Shown here: positions 61,579-64,000 of the stretch, piece after piece
Numbering within the stretch: the first letter of the stretch is position 1
How the letters are laid out: each line of letters begins with the position of its first letter
Translations under genes and position numbers: made by a program
Notes under the pieces: model-generated
Databases searched by the model: none
Seen by the model: the letters and a program-made list of their open reading frames with translations, nothing else
Told to the model about the DNA's origin: nothing
Assembly (NCBI GenBank): GCA_964493325.1
Contig: CAZBMD010000002.1
Location: 62,001-126,000 of the forward strand
Origin: CAZBMD01 sp964493325
Lineage (GTDB): Bacteria; Babelota; Babeliae; Babelales; RVW-14
Direction: 5' to 3'
Length of the DNA stretch: 64,000 nucleotides

Positions 61579-62793
61579 ATGAATATCAAGAATGTTTATA
61601 AATTTCCGTACCTTATGTTGATTTTGAGCTCAGTTTTTTTTGTGAGCCCAAATATTTTTGCTAAGAAAAAATCAGAAAAAAAGCAATCTATTTCAGAAGA
61701 TATTTCTTCTGAGGGCATGCTGCAACAAGAGCGAGCTGCAATAAAAAAAGAACTTAAGAATATTTATGAGCCAACAATTGCTCCGCTACGGCCTCTTGAA
61801 GATTTATTGATACCAATTGGTAAAAATTTTGAGAAACTACCGTTTGCAGTAATTTCAGAAAAAATTGCCAAACAGCCTGCCCTGACATTGCGCCCACAAC
61901 TTGATATTTATATCAGGGGATTACAGCATCGACTTGAGCATTTAAAAAAGGGCCTGGGTCAGGTAGTTGGCAAGAATTGCTCGTTCTTAGGGGATCAGCG
62001 GATGCAGAAATTTGAAAAAAAATCTGACGAAAAGGTCTCTGTTCCTGCAAAAATTTGGAGTGTTATTCCAAATATAGTTGCTAAAGTCATTGCTAAGCTG
62101 GTTAGTGATAAGCCTTCCGATCCTATTCCTGAGCTGAATGAGCCGTTGCCATTTGTTTCAGTGCTTAAATCTGCTTCGTACCTTGATATGTTAAAAATTA
62201 TTAGAAACCTGCAACAACGTATCAAAATCCTTGAAAAGGGAATTAAGAATAAATCTTTTGCTAAAACTTTAAATTCTCACATGATGGCAAGTAGTAAAGA
62301 AACGAGCAAAGATCTAAAGAGTCAATCTAGACTTCCTATTCCAGAACTGTATGAACCAATTCCATGGGTTCCTATGGCCACAATTTTTGGCATTGAGTTA
62401 GCGCAAGCTGGAGCTCTTGCTACTATACTGTCAGGTCCTGTTCTTATGCCAATTACCGGTATGGGTGCTGTAGCAGGAGTTGGAATTATGGCTGCTGCTA
62501 AAAAACTTTCAGACCACCAGAGAACAATTTATTTGAGATCATTGCAACAAGAGCTTAATAAGCTTGAAGAGATTGCTGCTGATTATCAAGCGAATTTGAA
62601 CAAGCAGGGAGCGCCAGCTCAATTATCTTCTCCAGCTCAATTACCGCCTGATGATAATTCTTTTGATAAGCCGGTTCCTGCATGGGGAAGAAGAAAGCCA
62701 TTTATTCCAGGAATGAGGATGCATCAGCGTGCACATGAAGATGACAATATTTCAGTTGATTTGCTTATCGAAGCTGCAGAAAGTGCTGAATAG
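61579..62793 (+). CDS. Exported protein, family A copy 2 (tandem paralog)
   Basis: The 404-residue protein starts at ATG 61579 (GAGGAG upstream) and has a signal peptide ending 'NIFA' near residue 28. It shares the architecture of the preceding gene: 'RPQLDIYIRGLQHRLEHLK', 'IIRNLQQRIKILEKGI', 'PELYEPIPWVPMATIFG', a Gly/Ala-rich hydrophobic segment, and 'DHQRTIYLRSLQQELNKLEEIA'. The first copy has a lipobox-like start while this one has a conventional signal peptide, so the two may sit in different places. The 37-base gap suggests co-transcription. I recognise no homologue. Confidence 0.75.
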   Translation: MNIKNVYKFPYLMLILSSVFFVSPNIFAKKKSEKKQSISEDISSEGMLQQERAAIKKELKNIYEPTIAPLRPLEDLLIPIGKNFEKLPFAVISEKIAKQPALTLRPQLDIYIRGLQHRLEHLKKGLGQVVGKNCSFLGDQRMQKFEKKSDEKVSVPAKIWSVIPNIVAKVIAKLVSDKPSDPIPELNEPLPFVSVLKSASYLDMLKIIRNLQQRIKILEKGIKNKSFAKTLNSHMMASSKETSKDLKSQSRLPIPELYEPIPWVPMATIFGIELAQAGALATILSGPVLMPITGMGAVAGVGIMAAAKKLSDHQRTIYLRSLQQELNKLEEIAADYQANLNKQGAPAQLSSPAQLPPDDNSFDKPVPAWGRRKPFIPGMRMHQRAHEDDNISVDLLIEAAESAE

Positions 62794-62822
62794 TTATTAG
62801 AAAATTAGAATTTTACTTTTTA

Positions 62823-62862
62823 AAGAATAAAAGAGGTGGGATTTCCCACCTCTTTTATTCTT
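62823..62862. terminator. Bidirectional terminator between family A copy 2 and lysS
   Basis: AAGAATAAAAGAGGTGGG / CCCACCTCTTTTATTCTT is a perfect 18-bp stem with a four-base ATTT loop. The right arm includes the stop codon and last two codons of lysS, so the hairpin serves the + gene while overlapping the end of the - gene. Confidence 0.8.
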
Positions 62863-64000
62863 TAATCATTTTCATTGTCGGAAATAGAATAACGTCTTTG
62901 ATGGTGCTGGTATTGGTTAAAACCATGACCAATCGGTCGATACCGATGCCTACGCCAACTGTTGGCGGTAAGCCGTACTCAAGAGCTTTTATGAAATCAC
63001 TATCATAATGATGTGCTTCGCTATCACCATGTTCACGTGCTTTTACTTGTCCCTTAAACCGTTCTGCCTGATCAAATGGATCATTCAGCTCGGTAAATCC
63101 GTTAGCAAATTCCATACCACAGATAAAAAGTTCAAAGCGAGCAGCAAGGTCATGATTATTTTCATCGCGTTTTGCAAGCGGTGATACAGAGATTGGGTAC
63201 CCAATAATAAATGTGGGTTGAACAATCTTGCTTTCAACAAAATATTCAAAAAGAGCAAAAAGCTTTACGCCATGGTCAGCTGCTCCGTGAAGTGAGATCT
63301 CGTTGGCTTCAAGAATTGCATCAATATTTTCTGTGCTGATTTGCTCTTTTGTCAATCCACCAATTTCGACGAGCGATTCTTCAACTGTCATTTTCTTAAA
63401 TGGTGCCGTGAAATCGAGTTCATGATTTTGAAATGTGATGCGCAATGATGGAAAATTTTTAAGAACTACATCTTGAATTAATTGCTCAGTAAGGCGCATA
63501 CCATCTTTGTAATCGCCATGAGCCATATAAAATTCAAGCATGGTAAACTCTGGGTTGTGCCGTGTAGAAACGCCTTCATTTCTGAAGTTTCTGTTGATTT
63601 CAAACACGCGTTCAAAGCCCCCAACCACAAGACGTTTGAGGTAAAGCTCTGGAGCAATTCGCAAGAATAGTTCCATGTCGTACGCATTGTGATGCGTGAC
63701 AAAAGGCTTTGCCGCAGCGCCGCCTGCCATGGGGTGGAGCATTGGTGTTTCAACTTCCATAAAGTCTAAATTTTGCAAAAAGCTTCTGATGGCTTGCAAA
63801 ATGCCTGAACGTTTTTTAAATTTTTCGCGCACATCTTCATTGCTCATTAAATCAAGATAGCGCTGTCTGTATCGATGTTCAACATCGGTCAGGCCGTGGT
63901 ATTTTTCTGGCAACGGATGCAGACACTTGCTCAAAAGAGTGATGGCTTTGCAGTGAAGGGTTATCTGGCCCATTTTAGTTTTAAAGAGGGTGCCGCTAAC
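62855..64000 (-). CDS. lysS: Lysyl-tRNA synthetase, class II (5' end beyond window)
   Basis: The frame stays open to the window edge, so this is the C-terminal ~381 residues of a ~500-residue enzyme that charges tRNA-Lys. The end of the OB anticodon-binding domain ('GTLFKTKMGQITLH') is followed by class II motif 1 ('FMEVETPMLHPMAGGAAAKPF'), motif 2 ('FRNEGVSTRHNPEFTMLE') and motif 3 ('VGIGIDRLVMVL'). An internal ATG at 63973 is not the start. Confidence 0.96.
   Translation of the reverse strand, partial: VSGTLFKTKMGQITLHCKAITLLSKCLHPLPEKYHGLTDVEHRYRQRYLDLMSNEDVREKFKKRSGILQAIRSFLQNLDFMEVETPMLHPMAGGAAAKPFVTHHNAYDMELFLRIAPELYLKRLVVGGFERVFEINRNFRNEGVSTRHNPEFTMLEFYMAHGDYKDGMRLTEQLIQDVVLKNFPSLRITFQNHELDFTAPFKKMTVEESLVEIGGLTKEQISTENIDAILEANEISLHGAADHGVKLFALFEYFVESKIVQPTFIIGYPISVSPLAKRDENNHDLAARFELFICGMEFANGFTELNDPFDQAERFKGQVKAREHGDSEAHHYDSDFIKALEYGLPPTVGVGIGIDRLVMVLTNTSTIKDVILFPTMKMIKE

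Overview
The window comes from a Gram-negative bacterium with a compact genome. The signs are LpxC, several outer-membrane-barrel-like proteins, a single-PDZ site-2 protease and a full ribosomal-protein supercluster. The accessory genes are almost all predicted to be exported and mostly match no family I recognise. Ankyrin repeats, a papain/USP-like cysteine protease with a signal peptide, an exported prenyltransferase-like protein and giant beta-helix proteins point to a host-associated (probably protist-associated) lineage. Candidatus Dependentiae (TM6) would fit, but that is inference; nothing in the window proves the phylum.

Layout. 1-4626: end of rplM, lpxC, then on the minus strand a DMT-family transporter and a SAM hydroxide adenosyltransferase (DUF62) gene, a possible 37-codon mini-gene, and rseP. 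5028-24414: one long plus-strand run joining the str, S10, spc and alpha operons (rpsL-rpsG-fusA-tuf, rpsJ to rpsQ, rplN to secY, adk-map-infA-rpmJ, rpsM-rpsK-rpsD-rpoA-rplQ). Spacing is tight, many start and stop codons overlap, rpmD (L30) is missing between rpsE and rplO, and the run ends in a terminator. 24626: L-lactate dehydrogenase.

25832-36910: three paralogous secreted beta-helix-like proteins plus a barrel protein with a very basic helical N-terminus. The third paralog carries 32 perfect-length 11-residue repeats inserted at one point in the shared fold. 36983-38737: secreted ankyrin protein on the minus strand, with a near-consensus promoter.

39014-45477: an operon-like run with a membrane-tethered periplasmic-binding-protein receptor overlapping a pentameric ligand-gated ion-channel homologue, then a membrane-anchored, degenerate calcineurin-type phosphoesterase and a large outer-membrane barrel. 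No ABC permease is nearby, so I read this as a candidate chemosensory or ligand-gated system. It is the most interesting unit here. 45583-47815: a cis-prenyltransferase (UppS-like) with a signal peptide, and a secreted papain/USP-like cysteine protease candidate.

47860-50412: UvrA lacking about 85 residues of one insert. 50580-56576: four overlapping or closely spaced genes for exported proteins of unknown function, the last with a P-loop-like motif; this converges on recJ with overlapping stop codons. 58598-62793: exported or membrane proteins of unknown function, including a tandem paralog pair with a repeated Pro/Glu-rich motif. 62855-64000: lysS, cut by the window edge. I found no rRNA, tRNA, CRISPR array, insertion sequence or integrase.
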